Shown here: in pieces, positions 1 through 13,313 of the stretch
How the letters are laid out: every line of letters starts with the position of its first letter
How positions within the stretch are numbered: the first letter of the stretch is position 1
Made by a program: the position numbers and the translations under genes
Notes under the pieces: generated by a model
What the model was told of the DNA's origin: nothing
The model's database searches: none
Seen by the model: only the letters and a program-made list of their open reading frames with translations
Source: Dipetalonema caudispina
Taxonomy: Eukaryota; Nematoda; Chromadorea; Rhabditida; Onchocercidae
Direction: 5' to 3'
Length of the DNA stretch: 64,000 nt
Assembly (NCBI GenBank): GCA_013365325.1
Contig: JABVXV010000137.1
Location: 62,001-126,000, forward strand

Positions 1-755
1 AACATTGAACTTATCATTCAACCCCCGAACTTAACATTGAGTTTATTTGTTTGAAATTAAAATTAATTTCAATTTTACAATATTTTACCAAAAACAAAAA
101 AGCCAATATATTCTAAATGATAATTTAGCAATAGAAATGATAAATATTTGGTGCTATTTTTCCAATGCAAGGAATAAGCTAAAATTAGTTTATCATTTGA
201 ATTAATAATCTCAAATGGGACAATTATTGTGTATGTTGTAAAATGTTTATTTTTGAACATATTTATTAGAAAAACTTTTCCAATTTTGACAAACAAACTG
301 TTAAATCATTAAATTCAAAAATATGAAAAAGAAATGGCAAAGTAGATTAAAATACGCAAAACGATAAGTTTCGTTTTTTTTTTTTTTTTTTTTTTTTTGA
401 AAACAGTTCCAAATATTCCGGATCGCCTTTTTTTTTTACAATAGCATAATGATGTTAACAGCAGCAATAAGGAATGATGAATTATTTAATGGAAAACAAG
501 AAAAGAAAAGTATTTTGGATCAACAAAATGTATCTTTTATGATTGATACTGAAGAATGAATCATCCATTTATTTAATTTTAATTCTAAGCATTCGGCTTT
601 AATTTTGAATATCTCAAAATTAATTAATACAATAATTAATAAAACTATAACTTACATTTATTTTATCACAAATAATTTGTAAAATGAATTTCTGCAACAA
701 ATAATGATTTCAAGAAAAGAGAAAAAGAAAAAACAAATTCTAAAGATGATAAAGT
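1..755. other. Intergenic, AT-rich, no gene seen
   Basis: No reading frame here looks coding. The stretch holds a long poly-T run near 373-398 and AT-rich sequence up to the stop codon of the RhoGAP gene, so it includes the RhoGAP 3' untranslated region. No tRNA-like or repeat-element signature was noticed. Confidence 0.6.
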
Positions 756-3700
756 TTATTTCAATGAATAATTGGAATAAATGGTATCAAGAAATGGTGG
801 TGGTTCAGAAGCTTTTTGAAATTTGGAACGTATTTCATCCACTGACCAGTTCACTTCCAATGGTTCCATTAGAATACTTCGAGTTTTCTTTCGAATTCGA
901 ACACTACTACTGACTGTTGCTTCACGTTGTTGCAATGGTACATGTGGTCGTACGTCATTCTTCACGGATGTTGCAGTTACTTCAGTACTATTACACTTGT
1001 TAACTTCTTCTTTAATAGATGATTGCTTTGGTAATTTTGGTTGAATTCGATTAGCATTTGTGATCGCAACATTCCTGATCTCATTAACTGTTGAATAACG
1101 AAGTTCGGTGTTTGAAGTAATGGAAGTTTCTATCTTGCTATTACGGTTACGATTTTCTGGATTAGATCTGATTGTGATATCTTTAGAATTATTAGCGTCA
1201 GATTTATTGGAAATCGAATTAAGATCTACTACAGAAGTGCTATTCTGTTTCAGGTCTGATTTAAGTGGTGGTGATTGCCTGGATAACAGTTTTGATGCAG
1301 TAACTTCTGCGCTTCCAATACGTTCCGATGCACGTCGTACCAATAATTTATTGTGAGTGTTACTTGTACGAAGAATTGGTGATGCTATCACTGGCATCTG
1401 GAATAATTTTGTTTCTGATAATGCACCTTCTGTACCATGATAATATGTACTTGCATCATCAACATACCATATTTTACCATCCGGAAATGAATATTTACGA
1501 GTTACATTATCTCGTATACTTGATGGTCCAGGTTCGCTATTGTTATTTTCCGATTGACGTCTGAATGATTCACGTCGTGTTTGTGAAAGAAGAGACTCCT
1601 TACGACGTATTACCGGAGAATGTGAATTAGTTTCTAAATCTTTTCGTCTGGTTAATGGTGAACTCAGACTTTGTGCTTCCACTTCCCTTCGGCGTGGCGG
1701 AAGTGGTGAAGCAAAATGAATGCCTGAATCAATCATCGAATTTGGCGTCTTTCTTTGCACTACAGGACTTCTTTCGGCTCGTTTTGAACTACCCCTACGT
1801 AACAGAATCGGACTTTCCGGCATATCCGTTGGTACCAACGTTTGCAAGGTTGAATCAGAATGTAGCGATGCTGTACTTATTGTTGAACTTTTACGTGCTA
1901 ACACTGGACTTTCTGGATCAAATATAACAGACTTCCGGTTAGAAGAAGGACTACCTTCTAGTGTACATGATCGTCGAAGTGAAGCTGGACTTCCCTCAAT
2001 TTTTCGGCGACATGGTGATGAAGTACCAAATTCTCGTCGAAGCTTCCAGTCTGTACTTCGCTTATCACCACTTTCATCATTAGTAATCATATTTCTCCTA
2101 GATGAATTTGAACAAATCGATGGACCACGTGAGAATTGCTTTTCTTCAATTTTTCTTTTCTCTTCATTTTTCTTCCATTTCCATACTGGCGTTATTGATT
2201 TATTCTGTACATCAGAGTTTTCACGTGAAAGTACTGGCGTTTTATCGTCATCTTCCGGTTCCACTTCTGTACCAATTTCTTCCTCTTCTTCACCTTCCGT
2301 TGAAACACTACTCACAAAGTATCCTGCAATTTTCTTCTCTATTAAAAACCAAACATACCGAATTTTACCTTATCCCTTTTTCTCATACATATTCAATAAA
2401 TTATGCTCATGTTTATAAACACAATATCAATGACGTCTGTTACGTGATTACCAAATTGATAAACATAATGAAGCACGTTACAACGAATAGAAATCTTCTT
2501 TCAACAATAAAGCATAAGGAATTAATAATAAGTGGTAGGAAATTTTCGAAAGTTTACAGTGGTATTACTTCTCATTGCATTCAATCCTCTTTCATCTAAA
2601 CGATAAAATTTTCATCGATCAGAGTAATTTTCAAGTAACTATTTACTCGAAAAATAACTTTACTTTATTGTTAACCTGAAGATGATGTTTGCAGAGGACG
2701 ATGTTCCCATTTGCTATAAGTTAACTTAGGTGATTGTGATACACCTAAGGAACAACTTGATGCGGGTGATCCGATTACACCTGAATCTGAATTACTGACT
2801 GATGTTTCCAAGCATAAATCGACATCCGATAATCCTTAATGATAAAAACTTTCATTTATTGCATAAATTTCATGTTAGAATTAAAATTCCATCAATGCTT
2901 AAATTGTTGAATCTTTTCGACTGATCCAATAATGAAATATGCACAAACCGGAATCATTGGAAACGGATGATGAAATAGCAAGCTGAACATCTTTGAACGG
3001 TTCAAGAAGAAATGGTGCATTAACGATAAGATATTCCGCTAAATCTGGTAACCAACTTGTTGCAGAGTCACCTTCTTCAAAAATAATATAATTAATAATT
3101 ATGATGCAATGACATGTTTTCGAAAAAACAGTTAAAAATAATCGTGTAACAATTGCAAGATACGAATTAGTCAATACCACTGATCTAGAAATCTCCTCGT
3201 TACAATCTTGAAGTAATTGATCGAATAGATGATTTATACTATAAAAATAATAGTTGTTAATCGATAAACATTCTTGAACTGTATAAACTTATTTTCACTA
3301 TGAAATGCTCTCCCAATGATAAGTAAGTTTTACATGAAACTTTTATTGTAAAAAAATCTATTCATTTTACTTGCTCAATAAGGTTACCATGTAGTTTGGA
3401 ACAAATCTAGACAAACCTAAACAAGTTCTATTTGTGCTAGGAGAAAGTACCTTACATTAGGTAATAATTTAAATGTTGAAATTATTGTTAAAGTAATAAG
3501 TGAGGAAAAGATAAGTCTTGGAAGATTTCACTTTTTGCAAAAAAAATTAATTAACTCACTCGGATTATCAAGAAGACTGGGAGCAATACAAACAGCTAAT
3601 GATTGAGCGGTCATTTTTGATTGTGGTGAATTTGCAATTGCTCGAAGTAATCGAAGAAATTTGGAAAGAAGAGCGGAATGTGCAGAAGGTAGCAAATGCA

Positions 3701-5596
3701 ACAATCTTCGCACAGCTTTTTGACAATCTAACGTTTGTTCCATTGCTGATGCCCATAATTCAAAATTTCCGGATAAGAGTAATTTTCCGGGAATTTCTCG
3801 AAGATATTCCTAAAAGATGAAAAATTAAGAGGGATTTTCTATCCATTCAGTTTTCAATTCTAGTTATTTAATTGTAGGATCATCATGATATGATAGACTA
3901 TTATGTTAATATATTTACTCACTTTCAGAAGAGCAGCGGTAACATGTGGATTAAATTGATAGAAATCTGGTACTGAACCACGATCAAGTTGTGCTCGTAG
4001 CATACGTACAGTACTCTGTTTGGGTGATTTCCGAAATAAACCTTCAATGTCCACTCCGTGAAGCATCAAATGATCAATCATCGTTAGTACTGGTTGAGGT
4101 GGCGATGAACCCTCTAATGGTCGTCCAAAGAAACGTCGAGATTCCGATCGACTTAGTACACGCCTAGAATGAAATATTTTCTGCGAAAAACTAAAACTTT
4201 ACAGTCTACATATCAAAATATGATCCTAAGAGATGATAACTGTCCATTTTTGAAGTATATTTCTAATTTTACATACTAAAATGAAATAATCAAATTTGTA
4301 AAGACTTCTATTTCTTTAAAATGTTAAAATAAAAATAGATGTTTTTTTTTTTTTCCTTCGAAGATAAAAATATTTAACATTTATCCGATTATTTTGATTG
4401 TTTAAATTAATTTTAACAAATTCAAAATTATACTTGAAATGAGAAACAATGGATGATGTCGATGAATGATTGTTGCCAATAGAAGCTAGCACTAAGCGGC
4501 ACTGAATCAACGGTAGAGCATCAATTTTTTCCAGTTGTAATTCTGATAACCGATAACCGGTATTCTTAACATGTTCCATCACAATACAGAAGACACATTC
4601 TGGTCCTTGCAATGTGGTAATACCATCTCCATTACCCGCATCAAATGATAATTCCACTTCTTCCTCCATTGGTATAGCTAATTCATTGATAAGTTCACGT
4701 AAAATTTCATTTGTCGTTTGAGATATGCCAATTTTCTTCTTCATCACCTATAATTGTAACATAACAGTATCAGGAAGGTTTAATTATACTAATTTAAATA
4801 TCTAAGAATGAAGAAACAATGATTGATAATCTTGCTATTATTAATTCATTGATTTTCATCTATCAATTTTTTAATCATCATTTAGAATTGAAATGATTTG
4901 ATGAAAGAAAATTAAATGATAAAAAACAATCCTTTATCATTTTATCGTTTATTTTTGTCAAATATTACTTTTATTGTTATCATCAAATGAATCTCTCATC
5001 ATTTGGTATTATGAAATATTTTAATTAACTATCAATTTGATCAAAATTCCACATGAAAATTATTTTGTAACAGACTTTACTTTTTCTCATTTTGAAAAAT
5101 TTAATTTTACACCAATTAATTGAATAAGAAATATATTAAAAGATAAAATGATGCATTTAATGTGTAACATCAAAAGTTACTAATGATTAATTAACTGATT
5201 AAGTATTGCAAAAATTTTTACAATCAAATAAAAATTTCATCCATTCATGCATGATAATTTATGTCAATTTGAGTAATTGAGCAAAATATAGGAAAGAAAT
5301 ACCGGAAGAAATAATGTATTATAATTTAAAAGAAAATTTAATTGATAATAATTATCATTACACATTACAATTTTTCAATGTGCCAATTTCTATTTTTATT
5401 TCCAGTTACAAATCATTAATATACCTGTGTACGTCCATCGATCAGTACCGAAACTGGGATTGTTGTAAATCTGGGTGAAATTTTCGCACGACTTCGTAAT
5501 ATTCGTTGTTGCAAAAGCATTTCCCATTCTCGTTTCTGATCTTCTGTTCTATAGTTCATCAAAAAAGTTTCCATATATCTCACATATCATCATATA

Positions 5597-5627
<31 letters not shown>

Positions 5628-7535
5628 AATTTTAATCAATTGAATTTAAGAAGAAGTCAAGAAAAAAAAAAAGGATTTTATTGAATTTTTTTTTTTTCTG
5701 TTTGAGTGAAATTATTTCAATTTAAAAGACTCATAAAATTTAGAAAGGACATCAATTGCTTGAAATAAAACAATTTAAAGAAGGTGGTCAAAGAAAACAG
5801 CAATTTAGAAAATTAAAAAATTTTTAAGAAATCCATATGTTTAGCAAAAACAAAAAAAAAAAAAAAAAGAAAGTATTTATAAGATAAATTTTCTTCACTT
5901 GTTTTTTTTTTTTCTTAGATAACAATAACTGATAGAATATTGATTGAATAATTACTCGAAGAAACGGCGCAAAAGTAGAACTTCCCTTGATGACGTAATT
6001 TCATGCCCGATATTCACAGATTAGGCAGTTGATGGTTTTAGAAATAAATAATTGAAAATAATAAAATTTATTGATTATCTTTATTACTACTTATTATTGT
6101 TAACAAAATAGATTGAAACCGTACTAATCTAATTTTAAATTCATCGTATAAATTTATTAATTGGAAATTACAATTGCAGTGGATGGTATATTAACTTACA
6201 CTATCTTTCATTAAAAGAATAATAATGTAACGGATAACATTTATAACTTTTATCATTAAATTAAAAATAAATTTTTTAAACAAGAATTACTAAAAAAAGA
6301 AAGAAAAAAAAAAAAAAAAAGGTATTCAATCAATAAGGAAAAAAAAAATGTGAGAAAAACCGGATTAAAACAGGATATAAGGAGTAGAGGCAAAAAATTA
6401 ATAATTATATTAATTATTTTTAGTAAGAATAAGAAAAGAAAAACTAACGCAAAATGAGCGATAAAATTATAAATTGGCCATCCGATAAGAAAAGAATGTG
6501 GGCAATCATTTGATACCAACCAAATTCGATCCAAACGAATTTTTTCCTTTAATTTATAACTATTCGCTGCTCTGCAAAATTACACATAAAATGAAGAAGA
6601 AGACAAGAAAAGAAATAAATAATTAATAATACAACTATCAACGGTATATAATAATTATTAGTACAACTATCAACGGTATATAATAATTATTAGTACAACT
6701 ATCAATGGTATATAATAATTATTCGTGTAATTATTAACTATACAATATCTTTTAACAAGTGATATATGTATCTCATTTATTCCATCCGATACGAAGTAGC
6801 TCAACTATTCGACTATTATTAGAACTATCAAAATGTCGCCATTTATTCCAATTATTCTCTAATAGCCAATTTTGCATTCCACATCATAAAAGGTAATATT
6901 TCTAATTTTTTAATGCATTACTTTTAAAATAGTATACAATGTTTTCTTGAGATTTTTCATTGAAAATTTCACATTTAAAGTTTATTTGAATTAATAATTA
7001 TTGTTGATGAAATACTATCTGACGCTAATGATATATGTGAAATTTAAAAACGCATAAAAATTTTTCGCCACTTTTTTTAATTAAATTATTCTTGCATCTA
7101 ATATATTTAAAATTTCATTTCTTATTTAAAAATTACAAATATTTCATATACATCATCCCTATCATTGAACATTTAATTTCATCGAAACTTTGATATTTAT
7201 ATTATTGTGTTATTGGTATATTGACATTTGATGCTACATCTGTTGACAGGTATGGTAGGCTCACTAAGCGGACTAACACAAATTTGGGTCGTTAACGTAA
7301 CACGGTGATTGTCAAGTAAGATTAAAATGGATGGATGAATGCAACGGGGTTATGATGAACTCCAACGATCTCATTCACCTTTTCCTATAACTTGTCGTAC
7401 CTGTTGTCTTGCGATCATCACATCATCATTATCATCATCATCATACACACATACACACACACACAGACACAGACACAGATACCCACACACATACACACAA
7501 CAAAATTCATCCTTTCATTTCAATTTTATTATTTT

Positions 7536-7583
<48 letters not shown>

Positions 7584-8139
7584 ATCAGTCATTATTAATG
7601 GATTATCTTATTGAGCTAAAATGAAATCAAATTATGCTTATCAAACAAAATGTTAGAATTAAAATTTAATTTTAATTTCTTTTAATCATTAAATTTTTAC
7701 TTTTAACATTTTTACCCAACATAATATCACTATCATTTATTATTTGTTAAAGTTAGAAATGAAACAACAAAAAAAAGAAAGAGAAGAAAAAAAGAAAAAA
7801 AATGATTTTAACTAAAAAAAAAATACAAGGCATCTGAATAACGTCAAGGTCTGCGTAAAATTAACGAATCAGTTGATAGTTGTAATTTCGCAAAGAAAAA
7901 ATTTTACAATTTGACATTCAATTCACAAATTTGCTAGAGAAAAAAAAAAAAAAAATTGATCATTAGAAATGATTGTGATGTGCTGGTACACTGAACTATT
8001 ATTCTCTTGATGTTTATCATCATCGTAGATGAAATTTTCCTACATTCATTCTATTAATAAATAACAAAATTTTACTACATATTTAATTAGTCTATTATGA
8101 TCAATTCAAATTCGTTTGTTTAAATTCATATTCATAATC

Positions 8140-8182
<43 letters not shown>

Positions 8183-11100
8183 ATCTTTTTTTAAAAAAAA
8201 AAATTTTTTTCAAATTAATCAATTCGTAAAATATCCAATGGAAGAGGAAGTGACGTTTTGTTATTTGAAAAAGAAAGATGTAATCCAAATGAAATTAATT
8301 GATAGTGGAATGAATTCATCCACTCGGCGAATATATGAAAAAAGTATTTCATTGTAATATATACATTTGTGATTTTGAATTTATTATTATCCAGAAAAGA
8401 TATGATTCATTCATTTCAAAGAAATTAAATTTTTTCTTAGAGAAAATTTGATTGAAATTTGAGAAAAGAATTGAATTTTTTTTTTCTACTTCTCCAGAAT
8501 ACAAAAAAAAAAATCACATTTTTATAAAAAAAAAAAAGTGGGAAAAATTTTTTCCTTAATTTATCCTCAATTCATTCACAATTTTTTTTTTTTTTTTTAA
8601 TTTTCCATAATTATATTATTTTATTAACTTAACTTTCTTATTTTTAAGCAGAAACAAAATTTAAGCAGAAAGAAACGATACAAACAATTAGGAAAAATAA
8701 CAACAAACTATGTTTATTTATTGAAAATTTCTAAAAATAAAATATTCTTATGTAGTACCATTCCTATAATCTGATTTTAATTAATATTAATTTATACATA
8801 TATATTATGTATATTATTTCTCTATCAATAACATATTCCATCTGATCATTTCTTTTCAGTTTTTTTTTTTTGTTTTGAGCAATTATTAATAAATGAAATC
8901 AATTTTACAGTAATTATTTTGCAATATATTCATTCCATTGATCCATCTGATCAATTTTTTTTTTTTTTTTCCTTTCTCAATAATTACTAATAAATGAAAT
9001 AATTTTCACAAATAATTATTGAATTGTAATAAAATACAACATACTTTTGTTTGGCGATAAGAAGTAGATCGGAAAAGAGGAAGAAATATCGGGAAGATGT
9101 GATAAGTGAATCCAAAGCTGTTAATTGTACAGCACCTTCCTTAATATATGATCGTTTCATATCAATTCCAATAAAATGACATTCATTTGGCTGAAAATAT
9201 ATTTATTGAGTAAAAAAAAAATGAATGAATTTTTGTATTTGCTAAAAATTTTGAAAATGTTGAAATTGTTGACAGTTAAGTGAATTATTTGTCATCAAAA
9301 CACACTTACAAATAAAAGATAGCATTAAGTGGATTGACAAATTCAATGTTGAATTAAAGAAAATGATTTAGTAAAAAGTTTTTCATCGTTTTTTTTTTTT
9401 TTTTTTCTTTCTTAATTTTATATAAAAAGAGGAGAAAAAAAAAAGAATGAAATATCCACAAATATTTTATTATTTTAAATTTAAAATATATATTAGAAAA
9501 TAAATAAAGTATACGAATTTCAACCTATCTCATGATACTATTTGATTATTTTATTAGATAAATAATTATTTCATATATAAAATAGTTAATTTTGTTAACT
9601 TTTTTTTTCAAATAATTAAATAATTATGAAAAGAATGAAATATAAAAATTTGCTGAAAGGATTAGGTAGACAAAATGATAATGAAAAAAAAAAAAAAAAA
9701 AAAAGATATGGCCTATTATAAATCATAAATAATAATTCCTTCTTTGCCAGTTCGTTTCGTTTGTATCTGTCCGCCTCATTCCTTTCATCTACTTGAACAA
9801 AATGTACGAAATGTAAAATCTACTACTACTACTACTACTATTACTATTGATTATCGTTCAGAAAATAAAAAAAAAAAATGGAAAAAAAATTTAAAAGAAA
9901 AAAAAAAATTAAAAAGAAACGAACAATGTATGCATAGGGTTGAGAGATGAAAGAAAAAAAAAAAAAAAAAAAAATGAAATTGTCATTTGAAACGAAATGA
10001 AATGACATCGAAACCCACCATTTCAAACAATAACAACTATCATAGATTTCATTGCTGTTATTGTAAATTCAAAGTTTGAAAAAATACATAACATTTCTTT
10101 ACTAATGCAAAAATAATCTTCTTATCTTTGAAAAAAAAAAAAAGAAAAGAAAAAAAAAAAGAAAAAAGAAAAAAAGCTATTTCCTCTTTAATCTATCCAA
10201 AATTTAATTTTCAAATTTGAAAACTTTTATCGATAATGATTACTTTAATAAAAGATATATATATATATATGTAGATGTGATGCAGAAATATGTAAAATAA
10301 TTTTTTCTTTTATCTTCATATAAATTCAAGTTTTGTATTAATTCCTCTGAGTAGTATGAATTAATTGCAGTTTTGGATATATGAATAAAATTTATGTTTT
10401 CAACACTTCGATTACTTTCCGAAATGATGATTGAATTTCGCATATCAACAATCTTTAACAATTTGATCCCTGAAGTTGATATGGAAAGATAGTTTGAACA
10501 ATGTGACATATAATTTAATATGGATTGATCAAGGAAAAGAATATTTCAAGTATACAATGAAGAAGACATTGCCATTGTCATGTATTGGTTAGAATTTGAA
10601 AAATTAGAAATTACCGATAGCTTGATCAATGGATCGAATCAATAGATGAAATCGTATCGTTTGATCTAATATATAAATTGTCTATGAGAAATGAACCATC
10701 GGAATAGGTTTTAATTTTTCCGATTAATCCTAATTATTGCGGATAAGAAATTAGAAACCATTGATTATAATAAGTAACAAAATTATATGAAATTGATAAA
10801 ATTTTTCGAAAACAATACTTTCTAAAATCACTAAAATGATCTTTTGTTCATTCAATATTTCTCTTATTGAAAACAAATTTTGCAAAATTTTAATAAGTTA
10901 TCAAAAATAAACAATAAGCAAAAAAAAAAAAAAAAGAGTTATGAATATATTATTTGAAATAATACTTGCAATAATTTTATGATTTGTTTTCTTTTAAGGT
11001 AAAAAAAAAAAAAAAAAAAAAAAAAAATAAAGAAACTTTTAATAACAATAGATTAAAAGAGAAAAGGAGAAAAAAAACCAATTCACTGATTACATCTGAT

Positions 11101-13313
11101 AAAAACATATTAATTTAGATCTAATTAATCAATTAAAATGCTTTAACGAATGATATCAAATCATATTTTCATCGTTATATTGATAATCATTTTTGTGAAA
11201 ATTCAAATGAAATTTTCTAATTCACAATGACAATTCTTAAATGGTTTAAAAGATTTTATCAGATTATCAAAAGAATCGTTTTTATGTATCTTGAGGAGAT
11301 CATATTAACAACCAAAAGGAAAGTTAAAGATTAAAAGTTGAAGAGTGACGGCGTATTTAAATTTTATTTTATTTTTTACAATAATATGATATTTACGTCA
11401 ACCTTTAATTGGAAAAAAAAGAGCCTGAAATAATCACTTTAAAAGATTTTTTAAGGTAGGGGATAAATTCCTAATGGTAAACTAATTTAATTTTTATTTT
11501 GAATGAGCTTTAAGAAAGTATGAAAAGTTTTCTTCTTTTTTTTTTAATGGAAAATGAAATCAAAATGGAGAGCAAATTTTAATCGAAAATAGTATGATTT
11601 TTTTCCTTTTTTTTTTTTTTTTTTTTGATCGACAACAACATTTTTATTAGGATTATAAACTTTTTAATCAAATAATATCAGATAAAAACATTTTTGTTAT
11701 CCACATGCCATCAACACTTATTAATTGCTTTTTTCTCATTTGCAAAATTCAAATTTTATAGAAGGCAGAATGCAAATTTGTTAAATTATCATCCATAATT
11801 TAACATTCTCAAAAACAAAATGTCACAAAAGGGTGATTTTTTTTTTCTCGAAACTGGTTGCAATTCAACATTATTGCACAAGATTCAACGCCTATTAAAT
11901 ACGAAAAAGACAGAAGTGAAAAAAAATAGAAAAGAAATGATGATCTGATTTTTTTAATTGCAAAATAAATTTAAGGATTACAAGGAAATTAAAAAGCTGA
12001 TTTTTGACAATGAATGAGAAAAAAGAAAATCGGATAAATTTACATATTTTGCCGATCAACTTTAAGAGAGAAAAAAAAAAAAAAAAACCAAAAATTCCAA
12101 TAGTAAATGAAAATTTCCAATACTTTTTATGCTTTTCTACTTCAATTATAGTAAAAAATTTCTGCAATTAACAACCAATGTTCCTTTCGGACGAATAATT
12201 ATTATATGTTGAAAAAAAAAAGAAAAAAAGAGGAGAGACAAAAGTTTTTATTTGGGAATTTAAATAAATAGAACATGAATATTAAAATAAATTCATTTCT
12301 TACAATGCAATAATATTGCTTCTCATAAAAACAATTTTATAAATAATCAATAGAGCTAAAATAAATAATTATCAGTAAATGTTCAATTATTATAGATTTA
12401 ACAAAAATCATTAGCACTGATTATTTTAAGAGTAAAAATTTAAAGAAATCATAAAAGAAAGATAAATAATTCTCAAGGAAAAGGCGCAAAATGTATGGGA
12501 AACCAATTGATGATTGCATGTTTGTCAAGTACGACAATCTGCAGCATGCAATGCAATATCAACTGTAATTTTTCATGTTGAGGAAGAAACAATAAGAAAT
12601 CATAAATTTTGAGAGAAAAAAAAAAAAAAAAAAAAGAAAAGAAAAAAACAAACCATTGATGTTAGAAATGTTAAAATAATAATAATATCATTTTTTCTAA
12701 CATTTCTTGTTACATTGAAATCGTTGAAAAATGTTTTATATCATTTCATCTTCTCATTTTTCTTCATTTCCATCTCTCTCTCTCTCTCTCTCTCTTTCTC
12801 CTTCTCTTTTGTTTGATTTAAAATTTATTTCAAATGTTCTTCTTGTTATTTGAATTCTATTCTTCAAGAAATCATATCGTATTATATATCAAATTTATAA
12901 GTTAAAATCAATTCATTTAAGCCGAAATTTAATTTTTTTTTTTGTGTACAAATTTGAATATGAAATTAGAAGAGGAATTTTGTATAAATTAATATTGATT
13001 ACAATCATCAATAAACAAACAATTAAAATCTTTTCTTTCCTTGTATTATTTATTAATTTGTTGAATTATTTTTTAGTAAATTTCATTAATTACATGTAAC
13101 AATTAAATGCTATCATTATAAATTGTGATAATATAGGAAAAGGTATGAATTTGTTTGAAATATGCACATATATACCTGGGTGCATAATTTTGTTGCATCA
13201 ATTCGTATTGAACTTGAAAATCGTGGTGCAAAACGATTGCGAATTTCGAGACGTGTAGCCGAGTGAGAGCGACGCCGATTATTCATCATATTAACAACAT
13301 AAGATCCGGTCAT
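756..13313 (-). CDS. Rho GTPase-activating protein, PH-RA-RhoGAP (ARHGAP20-like)
   Basis: Predicted cytosolic activator of Rho-type GTP hydrolysis. My model has 11 exons: 13313-13176, 9190-9045, 6571-6449, 5548-5425, 4747-4434, 4163-3923, 3809-3532, 3238-3204, 3071-2949, 2834-2676 and 2323-756; they sum to 1082 codons plus stop. A PH domain lies at about residues 58-177, with the motifs RYFFLFSDLLLIAKQK and SYKLKEKIRLDRIW typical of ARHGAP20. A Ras-association domain follows at about 178-282 and a RhoGAP domain at about 283-480. The arginine finger is in EGLFRKSP (about residue 326), followed by the conserved IPGKLLLSGNFELW segment. The tail from about 560 is low complexity, with many SP-x(2-3)-R-R-K motifs. 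The join at 3204/3071 is uncertain, because that intron is open in frame. The first exon is supported by reading phase and a good donor. The start codon is the only in-frame ATG near the exon's 5' end. Confidence 0.85.
6631..6724. repeat. Three tandem copies of a 32-bp AT-rich unit
   Basis: Inside an intron of the RhoGAP gene, a unit beginning acaactatcaacggtatat is repeated three times at 6631, 6663 and 6695. The third copy has one C-to-T change and a diverged end. It is a simple local tandem duplication with no coding content. Confidence 0.85.
7420..7581. repeat. Compound microsatellite: ATC, CA and TA runs
   Basis: An intronic compound simple repeat. It runs from an ATC-type run at about 7420-7443, through a CA/CAGA-rich run at about 7444-7500 and a short unique spacer, to an uninterrupted TA run at about 7539-7581. 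It is probably length-polymorphic. Confidence 0.85.
8144..8179. repeat. TA dinucleotide microsatellite
   Basis: About 18 uninterrupted TA units in an intron of the RhoGAP gene, immediately followed by T-rich and A-rich tracts. Confidence 0.85.
9191..13175. other. 4-kb first intron of the RhoGAP gene
   Basis: Non-coding sequence between the first and second coding exons. It is dominated by poly-A and poly-T tracts (for example near 10984-11028, 11606-11626 and 12617-12637). It also has an ATT/ACT-rich triplet run near 9821-9846 and a CT run at 12772-12800. One 89-codon open stretch on the minus strand at 10240-10509 is noted under findings. No other exon candidate was seen. Confidence 0.6.
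12772..12800. repeat. CT dinucleotide microsatellite
   Basis: About 12 CT units with a short pyrimidine-rich extension, inside the 4-kb intron. Confidence 0.8.

Noticed and set aside
1720..2418. 232-codon open frame on the plus strand
   Set aside because: It is the antisense shadow of the low-complexity tail of the RhoGAP gene; the minus frame has domains upstream, phase-consistent exons and a proper stop.
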